Positions 14,794 through 23,690 of a DNA stretch of 44,210 nucleotides are shown piece after piece. The position numbers and the translations under genes are program-made. The notes beneath the pieces were generated by a model, which did not search any database, had not been told where the DNA came from, and was given only the letters and a program-made list of their open reading frames with translations. Where the stretch lies: positions 1-44,210 of the forward strand of contig NZ_JABBJN010000051.1 in NCBI RefSeq assembly GCF_012928505.1, read 5' to 3'. How positions within the stretch are numbered: position 1 is the first letter of the stretch; each line of letters opens with the position of its first letter. This DNA comes from Achromobacter sp. Bel (GTDB lineage: Bacteria > Pseudomonadota > Gammaproteobacteria > Burkholderiales > Burkholderiaceae_B).

Positions 14794-17157
14794 TTACTTG
14801 GCCAGGCGCTGCCAGGTATCGACAACGGTATCCGGATTCAGCGACATCGACAGAATGCCCTCGTCCTTCAGCCATTGCGCGAAGTCCGGGTGGTCGCTGG
14901 GGCCTTGGCCGCAGATACCCACGTACTTGTTGGCGGCCAGGCAAGCCTTGATCGCGCGGCGCAGCATGAACTTCACGGCTTCGTCGCGTTCATCGAAGTC
15001 GGCGGCCAGCAGTTCCATGCCCGAATCCCGGTCCAGGCCCAGCGTCAGCTGGGTCATGTCGTTGGAACCGATCGAGAATCCGTCGAAGTACTGCAGGAAT
15101 TCGTCGGCCAGGATGGCGTTGGACGGAACTTCGCACATCATGATCAGCTTCAGGCCGTTTTCACCGCGCGCCAAGCCGTGCTTGGCCAACAGGTTGACGA
15201 CCTTTTCCGCCTGGCCCACGGTACGCACGAACGGCACCATGATCTCGACGTTGGTCAGGCCCATGTCATCGCGCACCTTCTTCAGCGCTTCGCATTCCAT
15301 GCGGAAGCACTCGGCGAAGTCTTCGGCGATGTAGCGCGACGCGCCGCGGAAGCCCAGCATGGGGTTCTCTTCCTCGGGCTCGTAGCGCGACCCGCCGACC
15401 AGCTTGCGGTACTCGTTGGACTTGAAGTCCGACATGCGCACGATCACCGGCTTCGGGTAGAAGGCGGCGGCAATCGTCGCCACGCCTTCAGCCATCTTCT
15501 CGACGAAGAACGCGCGCGGGCTGGCGTGCCCGCGGGCCGCCGATTCCACGGCCTTCTTCAGCTCACCGTCCACGTTCGGGTAGTCCAGGACCGCCTTCGG
15601 GTGGATGCCGATGTTGTTGTTGATGATGAATTCCAGGCGCGCCAGGCCCACGCCGCTGTTCGGGATCTGCGCGAAGTCGAACGCCAGTTGCGGGTTGCCC
15701 ACGTTCATCATGATCTTCAGATCGATGGCGGGCATGTCGCCGCGGCGGACTTCTTCCACTTCGGTTTCGATCAGGCCGTCATAGATGCGGCCTTCGTCGC
15801 CTTCCGCGCAAGACACGGTCACGGCCTGGCCTTCCTTCAGCAGGTCGGTGGCGTTGCCGCAACCCACCACAGCCGGAATACCCAGTTCGCGCGCGATGAT
15901 CGCCGCGTGGCAGGTACGGCCGCCGCGGTTCGTCACGATGGCGGAGGCGCGCTTCATCACGGGTTCCCAGTTGGGGTCCGTCATGTCGGTGACCAGCACG
16001 TCGCCCGGCTGGACCTTGTCCATGTCCGAGATGTCGCCCACGACGCGGACGGGGCCGGCACCGATCTTCTGGCCGATTGCGCGGCCGGTGATCAGGACCT
16101 GGCCGGTCGCCTTCAGGCGGTAGCGCTGCTGCACGTCGTTCACGCCCTGTTGCGACTTCACCGTTTCCGGACGCGCTTGCAGGATGTAGATCTTGCCGTC
16201 GACGCCGTCGCGGCCCCACTCGATGTCCATCGGGCGCTGGTAGTGCTTTTCGATGATGACGGCGTAGCGGGCCAGCTCATTGACCTCGTCGTCGGTCAGC
16301 GAGTAGCGGTTGCGCTCGGACACCGGCACGTCGACGGTGCGCACGGCACGGCCTTCGGGACGCTCGGGGTCGAATTCCATCTTGATCAGCTTGGAGCCGA
16401 TGCGGCGGCCGACGATCGGGAAGTGGCCTTGCGCCAACGTCGGCTTGAAAACGTAGAACTCGTCGGGGTTGACCGCGCCTTGCACCACGGTTTCGCCCAG
16501 GCCGTACGACGACGTGATGAACACAACGTCTTCGAAGCCCGATTCGGTGTCGATGGTGAACATGACGCCGGCGCTGCCCTTATCGGAACGCACCATGCGC
16601 TGAATGCCGGCCGACAAGGCGACGTCGGCGTGGGCATAGCCCTTGTGCACGCGATAGGAGATGGCGCGGTCGTTATACAACGACGCGAACACGTGGCGGA
16701 TCTTGTCCAGCACGTCGTCGATGCCGACGACGTTCAAGAAGGTTTCCTGCTGGCCCGCGAACGAGGCGTCCGGCAGGTCTTCGGCGGTGGCGGACGAGCG
16801 CACGGCAAACGAGCCCTTGCCGTCAGCGTCGAGCTTGGCGAAGGCTTCACGGATCTGGGCTTCGAACTCGGCCGAGAACGGCGCCTCGACCAGCCATTGA
16901 CGGATTTCCGCGCCGGCGTTGGCCAGCTCGCGCACGTCTTCGGGGTTCAGCGTGGTCAGGCGGTCAGCGATGCGCTTGTCCAGGCCCGACGCCTTCAGGA
17001 AGTCGCGGAAGGCGTCAGCGGTCGTGGCAAAGCCGCCCGGCACGCGGACACCCGCGCCAGACAGCTGGCTGATCATTTCGCCAAGTGATGCGTTCTTGCC
17101 TCCTACCGAGTCCACATCCGTCATGCGGAGCTGCTCGAACAAAACAACGTACGACAT
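14794..17157 (-). CDS. ppsA: Phosphoenolpyruvate synthase
   Basis: PEP synthase converts pyruvate, ATP and water to PEP, AMP and phosphate for gluconeogenesis. The 787-residue protein has the N-terminal nucleotide-binding domain ([14 protein letters not shown] near the start, [20 protein letters not shown]), the phosphohistidine swivel domain with GGRTCHAAI, whose His417 should carry the phosphate, and the C-terminal PEP/pyruvate barrel ending with [10 protein letters not shown]. Thr415, two residues before the His, is the position modified by PpsR-type proteins, and ppsR is the divergent neighbour. I start at ATG 17155-17157 because AAAGGTGA precedes it at proper spacing; a GTG nine bases upstream lies inside that site. 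Confidence 0.97.
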   Translation of the reverse strand: MSYVVLFEQLRMTDVDSVGGKNASLGEMISQLSGAGVRVPGGFATTADAFRDFLKASGLDKRIADRLTTLNPEDVRELANAGAEIRQWLVEAPFSAEFEAQIREAFAKLDADGKGSFAVRSSATAEDLPDASFAGQQETFLNVVGIDDVLDKIRHVFASLYNDRAISYRVHKGYAHADVALSAGIQRMVRSDKGSAGVMFTIDTESGFEDVVFITSSYGLGETVVQGAVNPDEFYVFKPTLAQGHFPIVGRRIGSKLIKMEFDPERPEGRAVRTVDVPVSERNRYSLTDDEVNELARYAVIIEKHYQRPMDIEWGRDGVDGKIYILQARPETVKSQQGVNDVQQRYRLKATGQVLITGRAIGQKIGAGPVRVVGDISDMDKVQPGDVLVTDMTDPNWEPVMKRASAIVTNRGGRTCHAAIIARELGIPAVVGCGNATDLLKEGQAVTVSCAEGDEGRIYDGLIETEVEEVRRGDMPAIDLKIMMNVGNPQLAFDFAQIPNSGVGLARLEFIINNNIGIHPKAVLDYPNVDGELKKAVESAARGHASPRAFFVEKMAEGVATIAAAFYPKPVIVRMSDFKSNEYRKLVGGSRYEPEEENPMLGFRGASRYIAEDFAECFRMECEALKKVRDDMGLTNVEIMVPFVRTVGQAEKVVNLLAKHGLARGENGLKLIMMCEVPSNAILADEFLQYFDGFSIGSNDMTQLTLGLDRDSGMELLAADFDERDEAVKFMLRRAIKACLAANKYVGICGQGPSDHPDFAQWLKDEGILSMSLNPDTVVDTWQRLAK

Positions 17158-17189
17158 TGAAGTCACCTTTTACAATGGAATGAAAGCGA

Positions 17190-17245
17190 GTTTGGTCAAT
17201 GCATGAATAGGCGAAGAAAACCGCCTTTCCAAACGCTGACCAAAC
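17190..17245. repeat. Inverted repeat with extra half-site between ppsA and ppsR
   Basis: GTTTGGTCA at 17190-17198 is a perfect inverted copy of TGACCAAAC at 17237-17245, with 38 bases between. A further CCAAAC at 17229-17234 repeats the core of the right arm 11 bases away, about one helical turn. The cluster lies just upstream of the ppsA start on the minus strand, within its probable leader. It may be an operator or a leader RNA stem; I know no regulator for it. Confidence 0.5.
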
Positions 17246-17270
17246 TGGCCTTGGACCGCCCTTGGGGTGA

Positions 17271-17303
17271 CTTATAGGGGCCTGATTGTACTCGGTGGAG
17301 TAC
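17271..17303. promoter_or_regulatory. Dyad overlapping -10-like hexamers of ppsA
   Basis: GTACTCGGTGGAGTAC (17288-17303) is a dyad with 6-bp arms and a GGTG centre. On the minus strand it runs into TACAAT (17285-17290), and TATAAG follows at 17271-17276; both look like -10 hexamers for ppsA. A protein bound to the dyad would cover the promoter. No convincing -35 was seen, so the exact start is uncertain. Confidence 0.4.
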
Positions 17304-17337
17304 CCTCGGCTATCTGACTGGTTGGAATTTTTTACAC

Positions 17338-18165
17338 ATGACATCTACCCCGATCGTACGCACGGTATACATCGTTTCCGACAGTACCGGCATCACCGCT
17401 GAGACGTTCAGCCAGTCGGTGCTTTCCCAGTTCGAAGAGGTCGATTTCAAGCCGATCCGCCTGCCTTTCGTCGACACGCTCGAGAAAGCCGCCGAGGTCG
17501 CCATGCGGATCGACCGCAGCGCCCTGGAAGCCGGTGTGCCCCCCATCGTGTTCAGCACCCTGGTCAACCCCGAGATCCTGGCGCGTGTTCGACAGGCGAA
17601 CGGAATTTTCATGGACCTGTTCGGCACCTTCGTCAGCCACATCGAACAGGCGCTGGGCCTGAAGTCCAGCCACTCCATCGGCCGTTCGCATATGCAGGCC
17701 AATTCGGAAAAATACCGCAATCGGATCGACGCGATCAACTTCAGCCTGGCGCACGACGACGGTCAGTTCGTGAACCAGCTGGACCAGGCCGACGTAATCC
17801 TGGTGGGCGTCTCCCGCTGCGGCAAGACGCCCACCAGCCTGTACCTGGCCATGCAATACGCCATCAAGGCCGCCAATTTCCCGCTGACGCCCGACGATTT
17901 CGAACGCGGCACCCTGCCGTCGACCATCGCGCCGCACCGCGCCAAATTGTTCGGGCTGTCCATCCAGCCCGAACGCCTGGCCGAAGTCCGCAACGAGCGC
18001 CGTCCGAACAGCCGCTACGCGCAGCTGGAGCAATGCCGCTACGAGGTCGCCGAAGCCGAGCGCATGATGCGGCGCGAAGGCATTTCCTGGCTGTCCAGCA
18101 CCACCAAGTCGATCGAAGAGATCGCAACGACGGTGCTGCAGGAAGTCGGATTGGACCGGGGCTGA
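17338..18165 (+). CDS. ppsR: PEP synthase regulatory protein (kinase/pyrophosphorylase)
   Basis: A 275-residue DUF299 protein. This family phosphorylates the active-site-adjacent Thr of PEP synthase using ADP, inactivating it, and reverses this by phosphate-dependent pyrophosphate formation. The P-loop-like motif GVSRCGKT is at residues 157-164, and the N-terminal block VYIVSDSTGITAET (10-23) is the family signature. The divergent position next to ppsA makes the PEP synthase role, rather than the PPDK role, clear. The ATG at 17338 lies after an AT-rich stretch. Downstream a hairpin separates it from the convergent lipoprotein operon. Confidence 0.95.
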   Translation: MTSTPIVRTVYIVSDSTGITAETFSQSVLSQFEEVDFKPIRLPFVDTLEKAAEVAMRIDRSALEAGVPPIVFSTLVNPEILARVRQANGIFMDLFGTFVSHIEQALGLKSSHSIGRSHMQANSEKYRNRIDAINFSLAHDDGQFVNQLDQADVILVGVSRCGKTPTSLYLAMQYAIKAANFPLTPDDFERGTLPSTIAPHRAKLFGLSIQPERLAEVRNERRPNSRYAQLEQCRYEVAEAERMMRREGISWLSSTTKSIEEIATTVLQEVGLDRG

Positions 18166-18181
18166 CACCGCGCCAAAAACA

Positions 18182-18210
18182 GCAAGGGCACGCCATTGGC
18201 GCGCCCTTGC
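18182..18210 (-). terminator. Terminator hairpin between ppsR and the lipoprotein operon
   Basis: GCAAGGGC at 18182-18189 pairs with GCCCTTGC at 18203-18210, continued inward by CGCC/GGCG with one mismatch. On the minus strand the stem is followed by TGTTTTTGG, so it best serves the lipoprotein genes ending at 18253. On the plus strand there is no T-run after the stem. Confidence 0.65.
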
Positions 18211-18252
18211 CGCGAACTGCCTGGCCCGTCAGGGACGGGCCGCCTGACCGGA

Positions 18253-18723
18253 TTACAGGCCAGGCACCCGCTCGGGCGATGCCGCGCCCCAGTAACGCAA
18301 GCCCTGCATTTCGTGGACAGCCAGCTCGGCCGGGTCGACCAACTGCATCGACAACTTCCCGACGGTACCCGTGCTGCCGAGCGATTCCGCCATGATGCGC
18401 ACGTAGCGCGTCTGGCCGGCATCGAGCATGAAGCTGACGCCATCGCCCGTCCAGTACAAGTTGGTCACCACATAGCTGCCCGCCGGGCGGTCGACGTAGA
18501 AGAAACTGGCCGGTTTGTTGCGGCCGACCACGTCGTTATTGACCCGAAGTTTTTGCTGGCTTGACGAAATGTTCGACGGCTGCGGCTGGTAGAAGTAAAT
18601 CCGCCCCTTGCCTTCGGCGATCGGCGGGATCCGGTTCTCCAGCACTTCGTATTTGCCCCCGGCGCAACCCGCCAGCACGACGGCAACGGCGGCGCCGGCC
18701 AATATTCTCAACCACGATTTCAT
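18253..18723 (-). CDS. DUF2846-like lipoprotein
   Basis: A 156-residue lipoprotein of unknown function. The first 20 residues form a lipoprotein signal (MKSWLRILAG start, lipobox LAGC with Cys20). The mature part contains GKGRIYFYQPQPSN, VVGRNKPASFFYVDRPAG, LDAGQTRYVR and GLRYWGA, blocks shared with the lipoprotein encoded at 19226-19690; both look like DUF2846 domain proteins. Its ATG overlaps the stop of the upstream gene as ATGA, so it is cotranslated with that gene. No sorting Asp follows the Cys (AGGK follows), so outer-membrane localisation is likely if Lol rules hold. Role unknown. Confidence 0.82.
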   Translation of the reverse strand: MKSWLRILAGAAVAVVLAGCAGGKYEVLENRIPPIAEGKGRIYFYQPQPSNISSSQQKLRVNNDVVGRNKPASFFYVDRPAGSYVVTNLYWTGDGVSFMLDAGQTRYVRIMAESLGSTGTVGKLSMQLVDPAELAVHEMQGLRYWGAASPERVPGL

Positions 18724-19151
18724 TGACGCATCTCCACAGGCAACGTCACGGGGCGGGCCAAGGGCATGAAAGCGCCTTCGCCGGGAAGGTAGAAGCCGAC
18801 CACTTTGCCGGATGTTGCGACCACATAGGCCTCGCCCTGGCGGCGGGTCTGGACCGTGAACAAACCGCTCTGCGAGCGATAGACATCGCCTTGCGGCAAG
18901 GCGCCGACGCGGCGCCATTGCGACCCCGCCGGCAGCGTGACGCTGCTGTCATTCGACAGCGGCGCGATCACGACCCGGGACAATTGGATCGTGTAGACAG
19001 AGTCTGCGGCCGCCACGGGGACCATGGCGATTTTTTGCGTGCTGACGGACATGCAAGCGCCCAACGCGAAGGCGCAGGCGGCAGCCGCCAGCAACGCCCG
19101 CCCTGCGCGCGCAATACGCCCCTCAAGCTTCTGAACCGGCGATGACGCCAT
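18720..19151 (-). CDS. Small putative lipoprotein, unknown family
   Basis: A 143-residue protein I do not recognise. The N-terminus has a 19-residue cytoplasmic-looking start, then a hydrophobic stretch LLAAAACAFALGAC that could be a lipoprotein signal with Cys33 (Gly at -2 is acceptable but not ideal). The mature part has strands such as VYTIQLSRVVIAPLSND and WRRVGALPQGDVYRSQSGLFT and ends TLPVEMRQ, suggesting a small beta-rich periplasmic domain. The ATG at 19149-19151 is preceded by GAGGTG. It overlaps the downstream DUF2846-like gene by ATGA and follows another one 74 bases upstream, so the three likely work together. Confidence 0.72.
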   Translation of the reverse strand: MASSPVQKLEGRIARAGRALLAAAACAFALGACMSVSTQKIAMVPVAAADSVYTIQLSRVVIAPLSNDSSVTLPAGSQWRRVGALPQGDVYRSQSGLFTVQTRRQGEAYVVATSGKVVGFYLPGEGAFMPLARPVTLPVEMRQ

Positions 19152-19225
19152 AGGACACCTCGGGAAAATAAAGCGTGAAGTATATGAGGGCGACTGAATT
19201 TTACAAAATGTGCGTCGCGCTTAAC

Positions 19226-19690
19226 TCAATACCGCAGCTTTTCGCGGTCACGCCACCCCGCGCCCCAGTATTTCAGGTCGCCCATGGCCTGCCGCGCCGC
19301 CTCTTCCGACGCTTCCTGGCGCAACACCTGCTTGCCGCCTTCGATGTCGACGCGCACATAGCGGGTCTGGCCGGCGGCCAGCGGCACGCTCAGCACCTCG
19401 TTCGGGCCGGCTCGGTCGGCGAACGCCAATGACACCGTGCCCGCCGGGCGGTCCACGAAGAAGAACCGAGCAGGCTTGGAACGGCCGACCTTGCGCCCGT
19501 CCACCATGATGGCCGGCTCGGTGGCGGCCTCGCCCGCCGCCGAGGCAAGCTGGTAGAAATAGATCCGGCCGTGCTGGGGATCCAGGGCCGGGATTTTCGA
19601 CGCCACGTCCGCGTAACGGGGGCCGGCGCAACCCGACAACAGCAGCGCGGCAGCCGCCGCGGCAAGCATCAACTTCGCCCAGATCTTCAT
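19226..19690 (-). CDS. DUF2846-like lipoprotein, paralogue of the 18253-18723 gene
   Basis: A 154-residue lipoprotein with a clear signal (MKIWAKLMLA start, lipobox LLSGC, Cys21). The mature domain shares GRIYFYQ, VGRSKPARFFFVDRPAG, LAAGQTRYVR and LKYWGAGW with the paralogue two genes downstream, in the same order and spacing. The relationship implies an old local duplication with the unrelated 143-residue gene kept between the copies. No enzymatic residues are recognisable. The gene starts the three-gene minus-strand set; the upstream 111 bases to the methyltransferase stop should hold the promoter, but I could not pick hexamers. Confidence 0.82.
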   Translation of the reverse strand: MKIWAKLMLAAAAAALLLSGCAGPRYADVASKIPALDPQHGRIYFYQLASAAGEAATEPAIMVDGRKVGRSKPARFFFVDRPAGTVSLAFADRAGPNEVLSVPLAAGQTRYVRVDIEGGKQVLRQEASEEAARQAMGDLKYWGAGWRDREKLRY

Positions 19691-19801
19691 GAATCGCCCT
19701 CAGGTGGATAAGCCGCTGGCGCCCGCTGCGCACTGGCCGTGGCTCATGATCGCCGCAGTATAAACGGGGTCAGTCCACGAAAACAGCAGGAGATTCCCGC
19801 G

Positions 19802-20590
19802 TCAGCGGGTAAGGCCCCGCAGCGCTTGACGGCGCTGTTCGAACAGGCAGATGGCCGCCGCCGCCCCGACATTCAGCGATTCGACGGCCGCCATATCGTG
19901 GGGGATGCGCACTTTGAGGCGGGCCGCGCGCAGCAAGTCGGCCGCGACGCCTTGGCCCTCATGCCCGAAAACCCAGGCGCATTGCCCAGGCAGGCTGCCT
20001 TCGTACAGGTCTTGGGCCCCATCCAGCGCGGTGGCCACCAGCGGCACCCGCAGGCGCGGCAGCAAACCGGCCAAGTCGACGTGTTCATGGATGACCAGCG
20101 CGAAATGCGCGCCCTGCCCGCTGCGCACCACCTTGGGCGACCAGGCAGCGGCCGTGCCGGTCGCCAGGAACACGCGTTTCACGCCCGCCGCCGCGCAAGT
20201 CCGCAGCAATGTGCCGACATTGCCCGGGTCTTGGATACGGTCGAACAGCACGCAATTCTCTTCGACGAGGGCCGGCAATTCCAGCGCCGGCGGCGTCACC
20301 ACGAACGCGACGCCCTGCCCGCTTTCCACGCTGGCCACCGACTGCATCAGGCGCGCGTCCAGCGCCAGGCAGCGCGCATCCGGCACGGCGGCCGCCAGCG
20401 CGGCGATGTCGGGCTGCGATAGCCGATCGACGTCGAACACGGCCTGGTCAGGCGCGCCATGGTGTTGCAGCCAGGCCTGGCACAGGTGCACTCCGTCCAG
20501 CAGCACAGGCGCGCCGCGCTTGCCCGCCGACCCCGCCAGCTTGGCCAGCGCCTTGACCGCGGGATTGTCGCGGGAACTGATGTGCTTCAT
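19802..20590 (-). CDS. SpoU-family (TrmH-like) RNA 2'-O-methyltransferase
   Basis: A 262-residue SPOUT methyltransferase that would transfer methyl from SAM to a ribose 2'-OH in rRNA or tRNA. The three family motifs are present: [17 protein letters not shown] (about residues 135-151), VFGHEGQGV (about 210-218) and [19 protein letters not shown] (about 231-249), which together form the trefoil knot. The N-terminal about 100 residues form the usual substrate-binding domain ([15 protein letters not shown]). I chose the ATG at 20588-20590 since it overlaps the rnhB stop by ATGA. It is the last gene of the long envelope cluster. Its RNA target cannot be read from sequence. Confidence 0.92.
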   Translation of the reverse strand: MKHISSRDNPAVKALAKLAGSAGKRGAPVLLDGVHLCQAWLQHHGAPDQAVFDVDRLSQPDIAALAAAVPDARCLALDARLMQSVASVESGQGVAFVVTPPALELPALVEENCVLFDRIQDPGNVGTLLRTCAAAGVKRVFLATGTAAAWSPKVVRSGQGAHFALVIHEHVDLAGLLPRLRVPLVATALDGAQDLYEGSLPGQCAWVFGHEGQGVAADLLRAARLKVRIPHDMAAVESLNVGAAAAICLFEQRRQALRGLTR

Positions 20591-21195
20591 GAGACCAAGC
20601 CGAAAGCCTTGATGGGAGCGAAACTGCGGCGATGCTCGGCGCAAGGGCCGTGTTCGCGCAGCATCTGCAAGTGCAGCGCCGTGCCGTATCCCTTGTGCTG
20701 GTCGAACGCATATTGCGGGTACAGCGTATGCAGGCGCATCAGGTCGGCATCGCGTGCCGTTTTGGCCAGGATCGATGCGGCGGAGATCGCCGGCACCAGG
20801 GCGTCGCCCTTGATGACGGTCTGCACCGTGCAGGCCAGTTTGGGCGCCTGATTGCCGTCCACCAGCGCCACCTGGGCGGGCGTGGACAGGCCTTGGACAG
20901 CCCGCTGCATCGCCAGCATGGTCGCGCGCAGGATATTCAAGGAGTCGATCTCGCCTACGCTGGCGCTGGCAACACACCAGGCCAACGCGCGTTCCTGGAT
21001 CAGCAGCGCCAGCGCTTCGCGCGTGGCGGCCTTCAGCACCTTCGAGTCGGCCAACCCCTCGATCGGCCGATCGGGGTCCAGGATGACCGCCGCCGCGTAC
21101 ACGGCGCCCGCCAGGGGGCCGCGGCCGGCCTCGTCCACGCCGGCCGTCAACAGGGCCGGCTGCTCAGGCGCCGCGAACAGGTCAGGCTGCTCCAC
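20587..21195 (-). CDS. rnhB: Ribonuclease HII
   Basis: RNase HII removes ribonucleotides and RNA from RNA/DNA hybrids. In the 202-residue protein the metal-binding motif is VDEAGRG with Asp21 and Glu22; further acidic ligands are Asp113 in LVDGN and Asp131 in KGDAL. Length is normal. The start is a GTG at 21193-21195 with a GGAGGT site just upstream, overlapping the end of lpxB by 14 bases. The stop overlaps the methyltransferase ATG. lpxB-rnhB is a widely conserved pair in proteobacteria. Confidence 0.96.
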   Translation of the reverse strand: MEQPDLFAAPEQPALLTAGVDEAGRGPLAGAVYAAAVILDPDRPIEGLADSKVLKAATREALALLIQERALAWCVASASVGEIDSLNILRATMLAMQRAVQGLSTPAQVALVDGNQAPKLACTVQTVIKGDALVPAISAASILAKTARDADLMRLHTLYPQYAFDQHKGYGTALHLQMLREHGPCAEHRRSFAPIKAFGLVS

Positions 21196-22378
21196 CGGCC
21201 ACCTCCAGGATCGCCTGTGCCGCCAGGGCTGGCGTGTCGCGCAGCAGTTCCTGGTGCATGGCGGTAAAGCGGGCCTCGACGCGCGCGATCAGCGCATCGT
21301 CGGTCAGCGACGCCCAGGTGGCCTCGGCCAGCTTCTCGGGCGTGGCGTCGTCCTGCAGAAGCTCGGGCACCGCGAAGTCGCGCAGCAGCACGTTCGGCAG
21401 GCCCACCCAAGGCAGGTAAGGCCGTTGTTGCCCGGACTTCCAGGACATGATCCGGCGCATCCAGGGCGACAGGACGTAGGAAATCACCATGGGGCGCTTG
21501 TACAGCGCCGTCTCCAGCGTGGCGGTGCCGCTGGCCACCAGCACCGCGTTCGCGGCTTCCATGACGGACCAGGCCACCGGCGCCTTGCGGTCGCCGCCTG
21601 CGCCATGCAGATCGTCCGCCGTGATGCAGCGCAGGCCGGGCACGGGATGTTCGGCCAGGATCGCCTGGAACTCGGCACGCCGCTGGTCGTTGACCATGGG
21701 CACCACGCATTGCAGCGCCGGATCCTTTTTCAGCAGCCGTTGCGCCGCCTGCAGGAAACGGGGCGCCAACAGCCGGATCTCGGACGAACGGCTACCGGGC
21801 AGGATCGCCAGCACGCGGGCGTCCCGGTCGATGCCCAGCCGCTCGCGCGCGGCGGCACGGTCGGGTTCCATCGGAATGGCCCCCGCCAGCGGGTGGCCCA
21901 CGTACGTGACCGGGATGCGTTCCTTGCGGTAGATCTCTTCCTCGAACGGAAACAGCACCAGCATGTGCGACACCGATTCGCGGATCTTGTGGATGCGTTC
22001 GTAGCGCCAGGCCCAGATGGAGGGTCCGACGAAATGCACGGTAGGCGTGCCTGCCAGGCGCAGCTGATGCTCCAGCCTGAGGTTGAAATCGGGCGCGTCG
22101 ATGCCGACGAAAACGGCGGGCGGTTCCGCCAGCCAGCGGCGTTTGACGTCGCGATACGTCCCTAGCAGGCTGGGCAGACGCTTCAAGGCGTCCACGTAGC
22201 CGAATACCGTCAAGGCATGCATGGGATGCCAGGTATCGAATTCGCGGGCCTGCATCTGCGGCCCGCCAATGCCTTCGCAGCGGACGTCAGCGTCGCGTGC
22301 TTGCAGACCGGCAATGATGCGTCCGGCCAGCAAGTCGCCCGAAGGCTCGCCGGCCACCATGCCGATCCGCGTGCTCAT
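21182..22378 (-). CDS. lpxB: Lipid-A-disaccharide synthase
   Basis: LpxB condenses UDP-2,3-diacylglucosamine with lipid X to make the tetra-acyl disaccharide 1-phosphate of lipid A at the inner membrane. The 398-residue protein begins [16 protein letters not shown], the family signature, and contains [30 protein letters not shown] and LPGSRSSEI. Its ATG overlaps the lpxA stop as ATGA and its 3' end overlaps rnhB by 14 bases, so translation of the three is linked. Confidence 0.97.
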   Translation of the reverse strand: MSTRIGMVAGEPSGDLLAGRIIAGLQARDADVRCEGIGGPQMQAREFDTWHPMHALTVFGYVDALKRLPSLLGTYRDVKRRWLAEPPAVFVGIDAPDFNLRLEHQLRLAGTPTVHFVGPSIWAWRYERIHKIRESVSHMLVLFPFEEEIYRKERIPVTYVGHPLAGAIPMEPDRAAARERLGIDRDARVLAILPGSRSSEIRLLAPRFLQAAQRLLKKDPALQCVVPMVNDQRRAEFQAILAEHPVPGLRCITADDLHGAGGDRKAPVAWSVMEAANAVLVASGTATLETALYKRPMVISYVLSPWMRRIMSWKSGQQRPYLPWVGLPNVLLRDFAVPELLQDDATPEKLAEATWASLTDDALIARVEARFTAMHQELLRDTPALAAQAILEVAGGAA

Positions 22379-23169
22379 GGACGAATGATGCCGCGCGATG
22401 CGACGTCAAGGAATTCGAGCAGCGTTTGCAGATGCTCGGCCGCCTCGGGGATTTCCTGCTGGCGCTTGCGCAATTCGGCGCGCGCCGCATCCAACGGCAA
22501 ACCGCGGCGGAAAATGATCTTGTAGGCTTCGCGCAGGGCCGAAATCATCACCGGGGTAAAGCCCCGGCGCTTCAGGCCTTCCACGTTGATGCCCACGGGG
22601 CGGCACGGATTGCCGGCCGCCAGCACGAACGGCGGCGAGTCCTGCATCAGCGAACTGTTGCCGCCCGTCATGGTGTGCGCGCCCACGCGCGAGAACTGGT
22701 GCACGCCGGTCAGGCCGCCGATGATCGCCCAGTCGCCCACGTGGACGTGGCCGCCCAGCTGGACCGAATTGGCCAGGATCGTGTGGTTGCCGATATGGCA
22801 GTCGTGTGCGACGTGCACATAGGCCATGATCCAATTGTCATTGCCCAGCGTCGTCTCGCCGCCATCCTGCACCGTGCCGGTATTCAACGTGACGAATTCA
22901 CGCACGGTGTTGCCGTCGCCGATCGTCAGGCGCGTCTTTTCGCCCGCGTACTTCTTGTCCTGCGGCATGCCGCCGATGGAGCAGTAGCGGTAAAAGCGGT
23001 TGTTGCGCCCGATGGTCGTGACACCGTCGACCATGCAGTACGGGCCGATCTCGGTGCCCGCGCCGATGGTCACATCAGGCCCCACCACCGCGAACGGTCC
23101 GATCACGGCAGTCGGGTCGATTTTTGCCGCCGGATCAACGACAGCGGTAGGATGGATGTGTCCTGCCAT
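22375..23169 (-). CDS. lpxA: UDP-N-acetylglucosamine acyltransferase
   Basis: LpxA catalyses the first step of lipid A synthesis, adding a 3-hydroxyacyl chain from ACP to UDP-GlcNAc. The 264-residue protein starts with left-handed beta-helix hexapeptide repeats (IHPTAVVDPAAKIDPTAVIG), includes VHVAHDCHIGN with the expected catalytic His, HQFSRVGAHTMTGGNS, and ends with the C-terminal helical domain. The ATG directly abuts the fabZ stop codon (TAA then ATG), and the end overlaps lpxB by ATGA. Confidence 0.97.
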   Translation of the reverse strand: MAGHIHPTAVVDPAAKIDPTAVIGPFAVVGPDVTIGAGTEIGPYCMVDGVTTIGRNNRFYRYCSIGGMPQDKKYAGEKTRLTIGDGNTVREFVTLNTGTVQDGGETTLGNDNWIMAYVHVAHDCHIGNHTILANSVQLGGHVHVGDWAIIGGLTGVHQFSRVGAHTMTGGNSSLMQDSPPFVLAAGNPCRPVGINVEGLKRRGFTPVMISALREAYKIIFRRGLPLDAARAELRKRQQEIPEAAEHLQTLLEFLDVASRGIIRP

Positions 23170-23625
23170 TTACTCTTCCAGGCTGCGAATCGCGCACATC
23201 AGTTTGGCGGACGCCACTTCCTGTCCGTCGACTGTCGCGCGCGCGGCGTATTTACAGATGCTGCGGCTCAGGCGTTCAGCTTCGACTTCGATGCGCAACT
23301 GGTCGCCCGGCACGACGGGGCGGCGAAAGCGCGCGCCATCGATGCCGACGAGGTAGTAGGCCGTCTTGGAGCCTTCGCACTTCAGTCCGCCGTTTTCGTC
23401 GGTGAACGAAAACAAGGCCGAGGCTTGCGCCATGGCTTCGACGATGAGCACGCCCGGCATCACCGGATGGTGAGGAAAGTGACCGTTGAAAAACGGTTCG
23501 TTGATCGAGACGTTCTTGATGGCGACAATGGATTTGCCGGGCACCATTTCAACGACGCGATCAATCAGCAGCATCGGGTAACGATGCGGCAGCCTCTCCA
23601 TGATCCCCTTGATGTCGAGTTCCAT
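23170..23625 (-). CDS. fabZ: 3-hydroxyacyl-ACP dehydratase FabZ
   Basis: FabZ dehydrates 3-hydroxyacyl-ACP in fatty-acid elongation and shares the hydroxyacyl-ACP pool with LpxA and LpxD, which flank it. The 151-residue hotdog protein has [16 protein letters not shown] near the start and the catalytic block [11 protein letters not shown] with His49, followed by Glu63 in VEAMAQ. I took the ATG at 23623-23625; the frame is open further upstream but that part is antisense to lpxD content. Only about 65 bases separate it from lpxD. Confidence 0.97.
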   Translation of the reverse strand: MELDIKGIMERLPHRYPMLLIDRVVEMVPGKSIVAIKNVSINEPFFNGHFPHHPVMPGVLIVEAMAQASALFSFTDENGGLKCEGSKTAYYLVGIDGARFRRPVVPGDQLRIEVEAERLSRSICKYAARATVDGQEVASAKLMCAIRSLEE

Positions 23626-23690
23626 TTTTCTATGCTTTCCTGCGAAATGAAATAATTTTGGCGCGTGCACGCCAGGGCGGCAACCGCGCC

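Noticed and set aside
14875..17088. 737-codon open frame on the plus strand opposite ppsA
   Set aside because: It is the antisense image of the ppsA coding sequence, caused by GC-rich third positions. The protein is Val/Asp/His/Arg-rich with no recognisable domain, while the opposite strand has every PEP synthase motif.
19802..20977. 391-codon frame that fuses rnhB antisense-frame sequence to the SpoU methyltransferase
   Set aside because: The conserved methyltransferase begins at 20590, where its ATG overlaps the rnhB stop. The extra N-terminus is out-of-frame rnhB sequence.
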